A stretch of 35,528 nt of DNA from Atopococcus tabaci DSM 17538 (lineage in GTDB: Bacteria > Bacillota > Bacilli > Lactobacillales > Carnobacteriaceae_A): assembly GCF_000429585.1 (NCBI RefSeq), contig NZ_AUCD01000014.1, positions 1-35,528 on the forward strand, given 5' to 3'. The translations under genes and the position numbers were made by a program. The notes below the pieces were generated by a model. It was given only the letters and a program-made list of their open reading frames with translations. It ran no database searches and had not been told where the DNA came from. Below are positions 25,172 through 33,571 of this stretch, one piece after another. The first letter of the stretch is position 1; each line of letters opens with the position of its first letter.

Positions 25172-25633
25172 ATGGGAAATGAAACGGCAGTTCGACTGTG
25201 GGAAGCGTTTAGTACGAATCACCCGAGTGTTCCGGAACGATGCGATGGTGTATGGAAACTGGGAGACTCAGAAGACTATACCAAATGGTCGAATGTATTG
25301 GTGTTGTCCGGGTTGAAGACAGTATACAGCTATCCAGTGGAGGCGATGCGTTCAGAGGGCATCTCGTGTCCGGAAGTGAACGACCATTATGTGCTGTTGG
25401 ACAGCACAGGAGTGGCTGTCGCCGTCATCCAAATATTGGATGGCCAGATATGTCCTTTTGATGAAGTGTCTGAGAGTTTCGCCTACAAGGCGGGAGAAGA
25501 GGACCGTTCATTGGAAACATGGAGAGAAAATCACAAACCATTTTTCAAACGTGTCCTCGAGAGAAATGAATTGGAATTCTCCACAAAAATGGATATTCTC
25601 TGTGTGGAATTCGAAGTGGTTTTTGCAGCTTAA
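25172..25633 (+). CDS. ASCH-domain protein
   Basis: A 153-residue cytoplasmic protein. The [29 protein letters not shown]-like opening, the central [16 protein letters not shown] strand pair and the [24 protein letters not shown] block are the features of the ASCH/PUA-like fold, a presumed RNA- or nucleotide-binding domain. Some members hydrolyse N4-acetylcytidine, but those are shorter, so no reaction is assigned. It lies 44 bases before rpiA and is probably co-transcribed. GAGAGGTTAAG precedes the ATG. A TACAAT at 25090 may be its -10 box, with a poor -35. Confidence 0.8.
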   Translation: MGNETAVRLWEAFSTNHPSVPERCDGVWKLGDSEDYTKWSNVLVLSGLKTVYSYPVEAMRSEGISCPEVNDHYVLLDSTGVAVAVIQILDGQICPFDEVSESFAYKAGEEDRSLETWRENHKPFFKRVLERNELEFSTKMDILCVEFEVVFAA

Positions 25634-25677
25634 AGGATGGAGAATCAATCAAGCAAATAAAAGAAAGGGTGCGGGCA

Positions 25678-26352
25678 ATGGAATTAAAAAAAATGGTTGG
25701 GTACAAAGCGGCTGAATTCGTGGAAGAAGGCATGGTGGTGGGGCTGGGAACCGGCTCAACGGCCTACTACATGGTGGAAGCTTTAGGCAAGCGGATCAAA
25801 GAGGAAGGATTGACCATAACAGGAGTGACCACTTCGTCCCGTACATCCGAACATGCACAATCTGTCGGCATCCCTTTGAAAGACATCGATGAGGTGGAAA
25901 AAATTGATGTGACCATCGATGGAGCCGATGAAATCAGTGCCGACTACCAGGGCATCAAAGGCGGAGGCGGTGCATTGCTGTTTGAAAAAATCGTTGCCTC
26001 GTACTCTGATAAAGTGATTTGGATTGTCGATGAAAGCAAACTGGTCGACAAACTGGGCGCCTTCCCGCTGCCTGTGGAAGTAGTGTCCTTTGGAAGCGGC
26101 CAGCTTCTTCGTTTGTTTGAGAAGAAAGGGTACCGGCCGACTCTCCGAACAGATGAAGACGGACAGACCTACCAAACAGACAGCGGCAATTACATCATCG
26201 ACCTTGAGATGAACGAAATCACCAACCCGCATCAATTGGGCGAGTGGCTGGATGGTCTGACCGGCGTTGTCGAGCACGGATTGTTCTTGGATTGTGTGCA
26301 CACGGTCATTGTCGGTTACGAAGACGGGCCAGAAGTGAAAGACGTCCGTTAA
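25678..26352 (+). CDS. rpiA: Ribose-5-phosphate isomerase A
   Basis: Interconverts ribose-5-phosphate and ribulose-5-phosphate in the pentose phosphate pathway. The 224-residue product shows [11 protein letters not shown] (phosphate-binding loop), [21 protein letters not shown] with catalytic Asp residues, and [15 protein letters not shown] with the catalytic Lys/Glu region. The frame reaches three codons further upstream, but AAAGGGTGCGGGCA places the start at 25678. It shares pentose chemistry with the pyrimidine-nucleoside phosphorylase gene at 31.6 kb, though not an operon. Confidence 0.95.
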   Translation: MELKKMVGYKAAEFVEEGMVVGLGTGSTAYYMVEALGKRIKEEGLTITGVTTSSRTSEHAQSVGIPLKDIDEVEKIDVTIDGADEISADYQGIKGGGGALLFEKIVASYSDKVIWIVDESKLVDKLGAFPLPVEVVSFGSGQLLRLFEKKGYRPTLRTDEDGQTYQTDSGNYIIDLEMNEITNPHQLGEWLDGLTGVVEHGLFLDCVHTVIVGYEDGPEVKDVR

Positions 26353-26374
26353 GCAATAAATAAAGCAAAAGAGG

Positions 26375-26399
26375 CACCCATTTCCTGACGCGATGGGTG
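26375..26399 (+). terminator. Hairpin after rpiA
   Basis: CACCCAT and ATGGGTG pair around 11 bases, extendable by AAGA/TCTT. There is almost no T-run, so termination is probably inefficient. Confidence 0.45.
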
Positions 26400-26422
26400 T
26401 CTTATAGCTGTCTGCATAATAA

Positions 26423-26460
26423 TGTAAACGCTTGCATTAAAACAGATGGCTTTGTATAAT
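26423..26460 (+). promoter_or_regulatory. Consensus cre box overlapping the promoter of the mannose-family PTS operon
   Basis: TGTAAACGCTTGCA (26423-26436) matches the CcpA consensus at all 14 positions. It overlaps TTGCAT (-35, 26432-26437), which is followed after 17 bases by a perfect TATAAT (26455-26460). Strong promoter under direct catabolite repression. Confidence 0.88.
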
Positions 26461-26517
26461 GAAGGCGAAACTTCAGCTTTTGTCGGCGGACGAAAACGAA
26501 AAGTGAGGAGGTTGTTC

Positions 26518-26949
26518 ATGAATACGGCAGTACTGATCTGTACACACGGAAAAGCGGGTGTAGAAATGCTTCGTTCAGTGAAAATGATTATGGGACCTTC
26601 AGACAATGTTAGAGTATTGGATTTTCTTCCGGGTGAAAACACGGATTCACTTGTAGAAAAGTACAAAAAAGAACTCGAAGCGTTGGATACATCCGACGGG
26701 TTGCTGATTTTGGTCGATTTGTTCGGAGGAAGCCCGTTCAATGCAGGAGCCCGCATTGCCATGGAGTTGCCCGACACAGAACTGGTGGCGGGGGTCAATA
26801 TTCCGATGCTGTTGGAAATCATGGCGCAAAGGAGTCTGACGCCATTGGCAGAACTTGCCCGATTGGCGGTGGAGACGGGAAAAATGAGCGTCCAACTGTT
26901 TGACCAGGCGTTGAAGAAAAAAGACGAAGTAGAGGAGGATGAGTTGTAG
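26518..26949 (+). CDS. PTS mannose/fructose/sorbose-family subunit IIA
   Basis: Cytoplasmic phosphocarrier, 143 residues, accepting phosphate from HPr. The phospho-His is in LICTHGKAGVEM (His10). DGLLILVDLFGGSPFNAGARI and LVAGVNIPMLLE are the EIIA-Man fold blocks. GAGGAGGTTGTTC precedes ATG 26518; an upstream in-frame GTG overlaps the promoter and is not used. IIA is a separate protein here, whereas the main mannose/glucose PTS of lactic bacteria usually has a fused IIAB. The C-terminal tail is charged (KKKDEVEEDEL). First gene of a four-gene operon. Confidence 0.93.
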   Translation: MNTAVLICTHGKAGVEMLRSVKMIMGPSDNVRVLDFLPGENTDSLVEKYKKELEALDTSDGLLILVDLFGGSPFNAGARIAMELPDTELVAGVNIPMLLEIMAQRSLTPLAELARLAVETGKMSVQLFDQALKKKDEVEEDEL

Positions 26950-27438
26950 ATGAAAATCGGACTTGCACGGATTGACGATCGATTGATTCATGGACAAGTG
27001 GCCACTGTTTGGGTGAAAGATTCCAACGTCAGTAGAATCATTGTAGTGGATGATGAAGTTGCCAAAGACGAAGTGAGGTCCACCTTATTGAAACAAGTGG
27101 CTCCTCCGAGTGTGAAAGTGAGTGTGGTCGGCGTAGACAAAATGGTGCGTGTGTACAACAACCCGAAATATGAAAACGACCGGGTGATGCTGCTGTTCAC
27201 CAATCCGTTTGATGTGGAGAAGTTGATCGAGCAAGGCGTGTCCATCGAATCCATCAATATTGGCGGGATTTCGTATAAAGAAGGGAAGGTGAAGTTGAAC
27301 AAATCCAACTTTGTCAACAAAGAAGAAGCGGATTGTTTCAGAAGGTTGGCGGACAGAGGCATTGAGCTGGATGTAAGGGGCGTGGTCAATGATCCAAAAC
27401 AAAACATGATCAAGTTGCTGAATGAGAACAATCTGTAA
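26950..27438 (+). CDS. PTS mannose/fructose/sorbose-family subunit IIB
   Basis: Passes phosphate from IIA to the incoming sugar. The 162-residue product opens with ARIDDRLIHGQVATVWVK, where the phosphorylated His14 sits, and contains VMLLFTNPFDVEKLIEQGV and INIGGISYKEGK of the EIIB-Man fold. It starts on the base after the IIA stop, with the ribosome site GAGGATGAG inside the end of the IIA gene. Confidence 0.94.
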   Translation: MKIGLARIDDRLIHGQVATVWVKDSNVSRIIVVDDEVAKDEVRSTLLKQVAPPSVKVSVVGVDKMVRVYNNPKYENDRVMLLFTNPFDVEKLIEQGVSIESINIGGISYKEGKVKLNKSNFVNKEEADCFRRLADRGIELDVRGVVNDPKQNMIKLLNENNL

Positions 27439-27460
27439 GGAAAAGAAAGGATGAGCCTGG

Positions 27461-28282
27461 ATGGCGTTGTCAACATTGCAAATTGTATTGCTTTTCCTTG
27501 TTGCTGGTATCGCAGGTATGGGGAGTGTGTTGGACGAATTTCAAATGCACCGTCCACTCATCGCTTGTACGCTGACAGGACTTGTATTGGGCGATCTCAC
27601 AACCGGCATTATCATCGGCGGGACACTTGAAATGATTGCATTGGGGTGGATGAACATCGGGGCAGCGCAAGCTCCGGATGCGGCACTGGCGTCCATCATC
27701 TCCACCATTTTCGTTATTGCAGGAAACCAAGACATCGGAGCCGGGATTGCGTTGGCGATTCCTTTGGCGGCGGCCGGTCAAGTACTCACCATTGTGGCAC
27801 GTACGGTTACTGTCTTTTTCCAGCACGGAGCAGATAAAGCAGCGGAAGAAGGAAACTTCCGGATGATTGATATCCTCCATATTTCAGCATTGTTCGTGCA
27901 GGCCTTGCGCGTAGCCGTTCCCGCTTTGATCGTTGCATTGACCGTAGGAACCGATGCGGTCCAAAACTTTTTAGGGGCGATTCCGGAAGTCATCATCGGC
28001 GGGTTGAACGTAGCCGGAGGAATGATTGTGGTCGTCGGGTACGCAATGGTCATCAACATGATGCGGACACGTTCATTGATGCCGTTTCTATTCTTAGGGT
28101 TCACCATGGCAGCTTTCGGGGATTATAACTTGGTTGGAATGGGAATTATCGGTTTGGTATTGGCTCTCTTATATGTCCAGCTCAGCCCGCAGTTCAATCA
28201 ACCCGCTGCCGCAAGAACCGCAGCAGATCCGGAAGGCAGCAAAGACTCATTGGATGACGACTTGGACGATGAATTGGATTAA
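27461..28282 (+). CDS. PTS mannose/fructose/sorbose-family subunit IIC
   Basis: Membrane channel subunit, 273 residues. Recognisable blocks are GMGSVLDEFQMHRPLIACTL, GIIIGGTLEMIALGWMNIGAA and APDAALASIIS, all typical of the ManY/ManM group. The C-terminus ends in an acidic tail (DSLDDDLDDELD). The resemblance to mannose/glucose-type IIC proteins is closest, but sorbose, fructose or amino-sugar specificity cannot be excluded. Forms the transporter with IID. Confidence 0.94.
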   Translation: MALSTLQIVLLFLVAGIAGMGSVLDEFQMHRPLIACTLTGLVLGDLTTGIIIGGTLEMIALGWMNIGAAQAPDAALASIISTIFVIAGNQDIGAGIALAIPLAAAGQVLTIVARTVTVFFQHGADKAAEEGNFRMIDILHISALFVQALRVAVPALIVALTVGTDAVQNFLGAIPEVIIGGLNVAGGMIVVVGYAMVINMMRTRSLMPFLFLGFTMAAFGDYNLVGMGIIGLVLALLYVQLSPQFNQPAAARTAADPEGSKDSLDDDLDDELD

Positions 28283-28300
28283 GAAAGGACTGACGCACTT

Positions 28301-29146
28301 ATGGCAACCGAAAAAAAAGATGAGCGGCTGTTTGGAAGAAAAGAAATCAACAATGCGTTTTGGCGGTCCAATTTCTGGCAGGCTTCATGGAACTTTGAAC
28401 GGATGCATGCGTTGGGATTCCTGTTTGTCATGGTTCCGTTCTTGAAAAAATTGTACCCGGAGAATAACGAGGACCGAAGACAAGCAATGAAGCGTCACTT
28501 GGAATTTTTTAATACACAGCCATTCATGGGGTCGCCGATTCTTGGCGTAACGGCGGCGATGGAAGAACAGAGACGGAAAGGCGCACCGATTGATGACGGA
28601 GCCATCAATGGACTGAAAGTCGGAATGATGGGGCCTTTGGCGGGCGTGGGAGACCCGATTTGGTGGGGAACCGCCCGGCCGATCATCGCGGCGCTGGGTG
28701 CAGGTTTGGCTTTGAACGGGAGCATTTTAGGACCGATTTTGTTCTTTGTCCTGTTCAATGTGCTGCGGGTAGGATTCCGGTATTGGAGTTTGGATTATGG
28801 CTACCGAACGGGAACGAACCTCATCAAAGATATGAGCGGAGGCCTGCTCCAAAAATTGACTGTTGGCTCGTCTGTATTAGGATTGTTCATCATGGGGGCA
28901 TTGGTCAACGAGTGGACGACCATCAACGTGCCGCTGGTTGTGTCCCGTGCAGAGAACCCTGAAACTGGGGAAGAAGTGGTCACCACTGTCCAAGGCATTC
29001 TCGATCAATTGATACCTGGTCTGCTGCCGCTGCTCCTCACTTTCTTGGTGATGTGGCTGTTGCGCAGAAAAGTCAGCCCGCTGACCATTATTTTGGGTAT
29101 TTTTGTAGTGGGAATCGTTGGCTATTGGCTGGGATGGCTGGCTTAA
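28301..29146 (+). CDS. PTS mannose/fructose/sorbose-family subunit IID
   Basis: Second membrane subunit, 281 residues, found only in this PTS family. It has a cytoplasmic N-terminus with RSNFWQASWNFERMHALGF, then YPENNEDRRQAMKRHLEFFNTQPFMGSPILG, GLKVGMMGPLAGVGDPIWWGTARPI and C-terminal hydrophobic helices. It lies 18 bases after IIC; AAGAAAGGACTG supplies the ribosome site. Last gene of the operon. Confidence 0.94.
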   Translation: MATEKKDERLFGRKEINNAFWRSNFWQASWNFERMHALGFLFVMVPFLKKLYPENNEDRRQAMKRHLEFFNTQPFMGSPILGVTAAMEEQRRKGAPIDDGAINGLKVGMMGPLAGVGDPIWWGTARPIIAALGAGLALNGSILGPILFFVLFNVLRVGFRYWSLDYGYRTGTNLIKDMSGGLLQKLTVGSSVLGLFIMGALVNEWTTINVPLVVSRAENPETGEEVVTTVQGILDQLIPGLLPLLLTFLVMWLLRRKVSPLTIILGIFVVGIVGYWLGWLA

Positions 29147-29170
29147 GCAGGTGCGATAAAAGATAGAATG

Positions 29171-29208
29171 AAGAGCCGGGTTGCTGACGATGCACCCGGC
29201 TCTTTTTT
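29171..29208 (+). terminator. Intrinsic terminator of the mannose-family PTS operon
   Basis: AAGAGCCGGGT pairs with ACCCGGCTCTT around 12 bases, then a T-run. Confidence 0.92.
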
Positions 29209-29215
29209 GTGCGGT

Positions 29216-30178
29216 TTATAGAGCGACACTCGTTTCCAACTTTTTGTTCAACTTTTTCAACATGTCTTTAGTCATACGGTCCAAATCGTATTTTGGAGAA
29301 AAGCCCCATTCATTTACTGCGCAGGACACATCCAAGGAATTCGGCCAGGACTCCGCAATGCTTTGACGGACAGGATCGACAGCGTATGTGAGTTCAAACT
29401 CAGGGAGGTACTTTTGAATGGCCCGGGCGATGTCTTCCGGGGCGACACTCATCGCAGAAATATTGTACGCATTGCGGTGATGCAAGCGGGAGGCATCGGC
29501 TTCCAGCAACTGGATGATGGCGTCAATGGCATCTGGCATGTACATCATATCCATTTTGGTACCTGCCGCAATGAAAGAAGCGTAGGTCTTTTTGTGCAGG
29601 GCCTCATAAAAAATATCCACCGCATAATCGGTTGTTCCGCCTCCCGGGAGAGTGTCGTAAGAAATCAAACCAGGGAAACGGACAGAGCGGGTGTCGACGC
29701 CGAACTTATGAAAATAGTAATCCGACAACAGTTCCCCGCTGATTTTGGTGATGCCGTACATGGTTGTCGGCCGTTGGATGGTGACTTGAGGAGTATGGTC
29801 TTTCGGCGTTTGGGGCCCGAATGCGCCGATGGAACTGGGGCAGAAAAATTGTAAGCCATGCACCCGGGCAACTTCCACTGCATTCATCAACCCGTTCATG
29901 TTCACATCCCAAGCCAGCTGCGGTTTTGCTTCCGCCACTGCAGAAAGCAGCGCCGCCAGGTGGATGAGGGTATCCAGCTGGTATTCTTCGACCAACATTT
30001 CCATATCCTGTTGATTGGTGACATCTAAAATCTCAAAAATTCCAGTGCCTGTGTTGGAAAATTCAGGTTGGCGGATATCGGTCGCGATAACGTTTTGTGA
30101 TCCGTAAACTTCTCGCAGACGGGCAGTCAGTTCAGAACCGATCTGCCCCAATGCTCCAGTAATCAATATTTTTTTCAT
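29216..30178 (-). CDS. tdh: L-threonine 3-dehydrogenase, short-chain dehydrogenase/epimerase type
   Basis: NAD-dependent oxidation of L-threonine to 2-amino-3-ketobutyrate. The 320-residue product begins [16 protein letters not shown] (Rossmann GxxGxxG), then [21 protein letters not shown], the Ser of [10 protein letters not shown] and the catalytic YGITK, with [14 protein letters not shown] near the C-terminus. These features match the epimerase-like TDH rather than the zinc alcohol-dehydrogenase type. GGGGGAGGAAAATACG sets the start at 30178; the open frame upstream is a shadow of kbl. It follows kbl by 71 bases, the usual pairing, which supports the function. Confidence 0.9.
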   Translation of the reverse strand: MKKILITGALGQIGSELTARLREVYGSQNVIATDIRQPEFSNTGTGIFEILDVTNQQDMEMLVEEYQLDTLIHLAALLSAVAEAKPQLAWDVNMNGLMNAVEVARVHGLQFFCPSSIGAFGPQTPKDHTPQVTIQRPTTMYGITKISGELLSDYYFHKFGVDTRSVRFPGLISYDTLPGGGTTDYAVDIFYEALHKKTYASFIAAGTKMDMMYMPDAIDAIIQLLEADASRLHHRNAYNISAMSVAPEDIARAIQKYLPEFELTYAVDPVRQSIAESWPNSLDVSCAVNEWGFSPKYDLDRMTKDMLKKLNKKLETSVAL

Positions 30179-30249
30179 CGTATTTTCCTCCCCCGAGAAT
30201 TGGGCGGCAGCCGGAAAAAATTTTGACAGCTGCTCCTGGGACTTCAAGG

Positions 30250-31441
30250 CTAGATCACGCCGAGTTCTTTTCCGATTTTTTCGTAGACAAGAAGCACTTG
30301 GTCCAACATTTCTTTTGTATGGGCTGCAGTCGGCATGTTGCGCAGACGTCCGGTTCCCATTGGGACTGTAGGGAAGACGATGGATTTGGCATAGACACCT
30401 TCTTCCTGGAGACGGCGGGAAAACTGTTGGGTCAGTTTTTCTTCCCCGACGATGCACGGGGTGATAGGCGTGTCCGAATGCCCGATGTTAAACCCTAATG
30501 TCTCGAGCCCTTCTTTCAAATAACGGCCATTTTCCCATAATTGTTCATGCTCTTTTGTGGAATGCATCATGATGTCAACAGCTTGGATGATGGCGGCGGC
30601 TGCTCCTGGAGTCATGGAAGTGGAAAACAAAAATGGACGTGCCCGTACTTTCAGCCAGTCGATGACTTCTTGTTTTCCTGCAACATAGCCCCCGACCACA
30701 CCGACGGCTTTCGACAAGGTGCCCATCTGTAAATCAACCTTATCTTGCAGTCCGAAATGTTTCACGGTACCGGCGCCTTTCCCCATCACGCCCGAACCGT
30801 GTGCATCATCCACATAGGTGATCAAATCATACTCTTCTGCGATTTCCACAATTTCAAGAAGGTTGGCCACATCTCCATCCATGGAAAAGACGCCGTCCGT
30901 GATATACATGACTTTTTCGTACCGTCCGCTTTCGGTTGCTTCTTTTGCTGTTTCCCCGGAGATGATCCATGTCCTGGTGGCGTACACGAATCACTTTGGC
31001 GCCGGACAACCGGCAGCCATCAATGATGGACGCGTGGTTGAGCTCGTCTGAGAGGATGGCATCTTATTTGGTCTTGATGGCGGGGATGGCCCCGATATTC
31101 GCGTTGAATCCGGATTGGAAAGCAATGACGGCCTCGGTTTGTTTGAATTGTGCCAGCTTTCGTTCCAATTCGTCATGGATTGTTTGGGTTCCGTTGATTG
31201 TCCTCACAGCACCGGCTCCGGCACCATATATGTTCGTCGCTTCATTGGCGGCATTTTTCAACCGTTCGTCGTTGGCAAAGTCTAAGTAGTTATTGGACGA
31301 CAGGTTAATCAACGTTTTTTCGTTGATGGTGATGACAGGACCGTTGGGACCTTGAACCGTATCAATTTCATTGTACAAGCCTTGTTCACGCAACTCCCTC
31401 AGGCTCTTTTCTAAAAAAGCGCTTAACTTTCTGCTTGTCAT
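30250..31441 (-). pseudogene. kbl: 2-amino-3-ketobutyrate CoA ligase, broken by a stop and a frameshift
   Basis: The intact enzyme (PLP, alpha-oxoamine synthase family) splits 2-amino-3-ketobutyrate with CoA into glycine and acetyl-CoA. Here the first 125 codons (from ATG 31441, RBS GAGGAGG) end in TAA at 31066-31064 within what should be TK-E/N-DAIL. Translation past that stop continues as family sequence ([25 protein letters not shown]) until a G4 run (30957-30954), where one extra base shifts the frame. The remainder ([24 protein letters not shown] lysine in [12 protein letters not shown]) is intact. Removing one base gives 1191 bases, exactly 396 codons plus stop, the normal length. Real decay or assembly errors cannot be told apart here. 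Confidence 0.9.
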
Positions 31442-31483
31442 GTGTTGGCCTCCTCATTTTCTTTGTCCCATTTCACCATAACG

Positions 31484-31497
31484 AGAATGCGCTTACA
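31484..31497 (-). promoter_or_regulatory. cre-like site upstream of kbl
   Basis: AGAATGCGCTTACA matches the CcpA consensus at 12 of 14 positions. It lies 43 bases before the kbl start. Confidence 0.4.
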
Positions 31498-31579
31498 TTC
31501 CATTTTTATGAAAAATGTGGTCAGGATGAGAGAGAAGTAAAAAACGAATAAAATCAATCTGTTCGCATAGATGGTGTGA

Positions 31580-31603
31580 TAGAATATAGAGGAAACGCTT
31601 TAA
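31580..31603 (+). promoter_or_regulatory. -10 box and cre-like site upstream of pdp
   Basis: TAGAAT (31580-31585) is a plausible -10 without a good -35. AGGAAACGCTTTAA (31590-31603) matches the cre consensus at 11 of 14 and would cover the transcription start. Confidence 0.4.
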
Positions 31604-31628
31604 TGTCGATTGCAGGAGGGGAACGTTT

Positions 31629-32933
31629 ATGAGAATGGTTGATTTAATTCAAAAAAAACAGCGCGGAGAAGCACTGACCGCGCAAGAAATCCAATGGATG
31701 GTTGAAGGCTACACCGAAAGCCGCATTCCAGATTATCAAATGAGTGCCATGCTGATGGCCATCTACTTTAATGATATGACGGACGATGAGCGCGCATCTC
31801 TTACGCAGGCGATGGTGGAATCAGGGGAACAGATTGACCTGTCTGCCATTCAAGGTGTGAAAGTGGACAAACACTCCACCGGGGGCGTCGGCGACACCAC
31901 CACATTGGTATTGGCCGCCATGGTTGCCAGTCTCGGTGTTCCGGTTGCCAAAATGAGCGGAAGAGGACTCGGGCATACCGGCGGCACGATTGACAAGTTG
32001 GAGTCCATTCCAGGCTTCCATGTGGAGATTTCCCAAGAAGAATTCATTGACTTGGTCAACAAAAACCAAGTGGCGGTCGTAGGGCAGTCCGGGAACTTAA
32101 CACCGGCCGACAAAAAATTGTATGCTCTTCGAGATGTCACCAGTACGGTTGAATCCATTCCGTTGATCGCCAGCTCCATCATGAGCAAAAAGATTGCTTC
32201 GGGAGCGGACGCCATCGTGCTTGACGTGAAAACGGGTGCCGGTGCATTCATGAAGACCGTGGAAGACGCCCGTGAACTGGCGCAAGCCATGGTCCGTATC
32301 GGAAACCAGGTGGGACGGAAAACAATGGCAGTCATTTCAGATATGAGCCAGCCGCTTGGATATGCCATCGGAAATGCCTTGGAAGTCAAAGAAGCCATCG
32401 ACACGTTGAAAGGAGAAGGTCCCGAAGATTTGACGGAACTCTGCCTCGTGTTGGGCAGCCAAATGGCACATTTGGGAGGTGTGGGCAATGATTTGGATGA
32501 AGCCAAAGCGTTGCTGCAAGAAAACTTGGAGAATGGCAAAGCCTTGGAAAAATTCAAACAGTTTGTCGCATCCCAAGGCGGTGACCCAGATGTCATCGAT
32601 CATCCGGAAAAACTCCCACAGGCAGAATACCAAATCCCGGTGGAAGCCGAAAAAGATGGGGTTGTGTCTCATATCGTGGCCGACAGCATCGGTGTGGCAT
32701 CCATGATGCTCGGTGCGGGGCGTGAAACAAAAGAGAGCAGCATTGATTTGGCGGTCGGAATCGTGTTGAACAAAAAAGTGGGTGACCGGGTTAAACAAGG
32801 AGAACCGTTGGCGTTTCTCCACAGCAACCGCGAAGACGTTCAGGATGTGAAAGAGAAAGTATTGCAAAGCATTTCCATTGAAGAAAAAGCAGATGCTCTT
32901 CCGTTGATCCATGAAATCATCGAGAACGCTTAA
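31629..32933 (+). CDS. pdp: Pyrimidine-nucleoside phosphorylase
   Basis: Cleaves uridine, thymidine or deoxyuridine with phosphate into base and (deoxy)ribose-1-phosphate for nucleoside salvage. The 434-residue product has [15 protein letters not shown] at the N-terminus, the phosphate-binding signature [62 protein letters not shown] and the C-terminal domain with [16 protein letters not shown]-like sequence. AGGAGGGGAACGTTT precedes the ATG. The start is firm and the length typical. Pentose products could feed the pentose phosphate pathway, where rpiA acts. Confidence 0.96.
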   Translation: MRMVDLIQKKQRGEALTAQEIQWMVEGYTESRIPDYQMSAMLMAIYFNDMTDDERASLTQAMVESGEQIDLSAIQGVKVDKHSTGGVGDTTTLVLAAMVASLGVPVAKMSGRGLGHTGGTIDKLESIPGFHVEISQEEFIDLVNKNQVAVVGQSGNLTPADKKLYALRDVTSTVESIPLIASSIMSKKIASGADAIVLDVKTGAGAFMKTVEDARELAQAMVRIGNQVGRKTMAVISDMSQPLGYAIGNALEVKEAIDTLKGEGPEDLTELCLVLGSQMAHLGGVGNDLDEAKALLQENLENGKALEKFKQFVASQGGDPDVIDHPEKLPQAEYQIPVEAEKDGVVSHIVADSIGVASMMLGAGRETKESSIDLAVGIVLNKKVGDRVKQGEPLAFLHSNREDVQDVKEKVLQSISIEEKADALPLIHEIIENA

Positions 32934-32942
32934 GACTCTTGC

Positions 32943-32989
32943 AAAAAGCCTTCGATTCAGTATTTAAATGCTGATTTGCAGGCTTTTTT
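32943..32989 (+). terminator. Intrinsic terminator of pdp
   Basis: AAAAAGCCT and AGGCTTTTT form the outer stem, and ATTCAG/CTGAT a second inner stem; T's follow. Confidence 0.85.
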
Positions 32990-33039
32990 ACGCTTAAAAA
33001 TAAACTCAAAAAAACTTTCGAAAAAATATTAAATAACAC

Positions 33040-33068
33040 TTGTAATGTTGGCGGTTGCATGCTATGTT
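33040..33068 (+). promoter_or_regulatory. Promoter of the structured RNA
   Basis: TTGTAA (33040-33045), a 17-base spacer and TATGTT (33063-33068), giving a start near 33075, just before the first helix. An AT-rich tract lies upstream. Confidence 0.5.
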
Positions 33069-33074
33069 ATAGAC

Positions 33075-33478
33075 GTAGAGAGGGAGATGCAAAGCTGTCG
33101 GAAGAATGCATATCGCTCTTTACGACAGAACCATCTTCATGGTTCGAGGGGACGATGTGAAAGGTCGTCCAGGCGCACTCTCTATTCAGCGACAAGCAAA
33201 AAGTTTTGGAAGTCAACCACTGTACACGTATTGAAAAAGAATGTACCAGTCGAGACAGAAGCTGAAGTTTGAAACTGGAACAAGAAGTAAGCAAGATCGA
33301 AGAAGTACTTGCTGAAACTCGAGAGTGCGCTAATGGTAGTGTGATTCCAAGTATGTAGACAACAGACATTTCGATGAAAAGCGGAAGATGGAATAGACAA
33401 TTTCCATCCTGTAAACTGTGTGTGAAGGAATCGCACTATCGTATGAAGAAGGGAGAGGCCGAGCGCCTCTCCTTTTTT
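33075..33478 (+). ncRNA. Unassigned structured noncoding RNA, about 400 nt
   Basis: No convincing coding frame runs through this block. By hand I find: CTGTCG/CGACAG (33095-33128) stacked on AACCAT-CTTC-ATGGTT (33129-33144); GGACGA/TCGTCC (33150-33170); long-range GCGCACTCTC/GAGAGTGCGC (33173-33182 with 33321-33330) enclosing TTCAGC/GCTGAA (33185-33190 with 33261-33266), ACTGTACA/TGTACcAGT (33219-33250) and AGCAAG/CTTGCT (33290-33313); long-range 14-bp GGTAGTGTGATTCC/GGAATCGCACTATC (33335-33348 with 33427-33440, two G-U pairs) enclosing GATGGAA/TTCCATC (33387-33408). All helices are compatible in one fold. It lacks the RNase P, tmRNA and T-box signatures. Function unknown. Confidence 0.7.
33452..33478 (+). 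terminator. Terminator of the structured RNA
   Basis: GGAGAGGC and GCCTCTCC pair around CGAGC, followed by six T's. Confidence 0.92.
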
Positions 33479-33531
33479 GATGCACCGACAGACAGGAATT
33501 CCATTTTTTCATCCGAAACATTCCAGCAATA

Positions 33532-33540
33532 TGATATAAT
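33532..33540 (+). promoter_or_regulatory. Extended -10 promoter of azlCD
   Basis: TGATATAAT is a TGn-TATAAT extended -10 with no good -35 at the proper distance. It lies 31 bases before the azlC ATG, so azlC is transcribed independently of the RNA upstream. Confidence 0.6.
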
Positions 33541-33571
33541 AGCGGTCAAGTGATTTAGGGGGTGGGCTTTT

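Noticed and set aside
29216-30457. N-terminal extension of tdh by 93 residues
   Set aside because: The extra residues are a frame shadow of kbl; a strong ribosome site and the Rossmann start place the true start at 30178.
33129-33150. tRNA-like T-loop GGTTCGAGG
   Set aside because: No acceptor, D or anticodon arms at tRNA distances; the bases are explained by the AACCAT/ATGGTT hairpin.
33045-33272. Small ORFs inside the structured RNA, both strands
   Set aside because: They have no plausible ribosome site or domain, overlap promoter, helices and terminator, and their composition does not look coding.
33075-33478. RNase P RNA or tmRNA
   Set aside because: The near-universal GAGGAAAGTCC of RNase P and the GGGG...TTCGAC start and ALAA tag region of tmRNA are absent.
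33000-33571. T-box leader for azlCD
   Set aside because: No T-box GGTGGnACC sequence or specifier stem; the terminator is followed by a separate azlC promoter.
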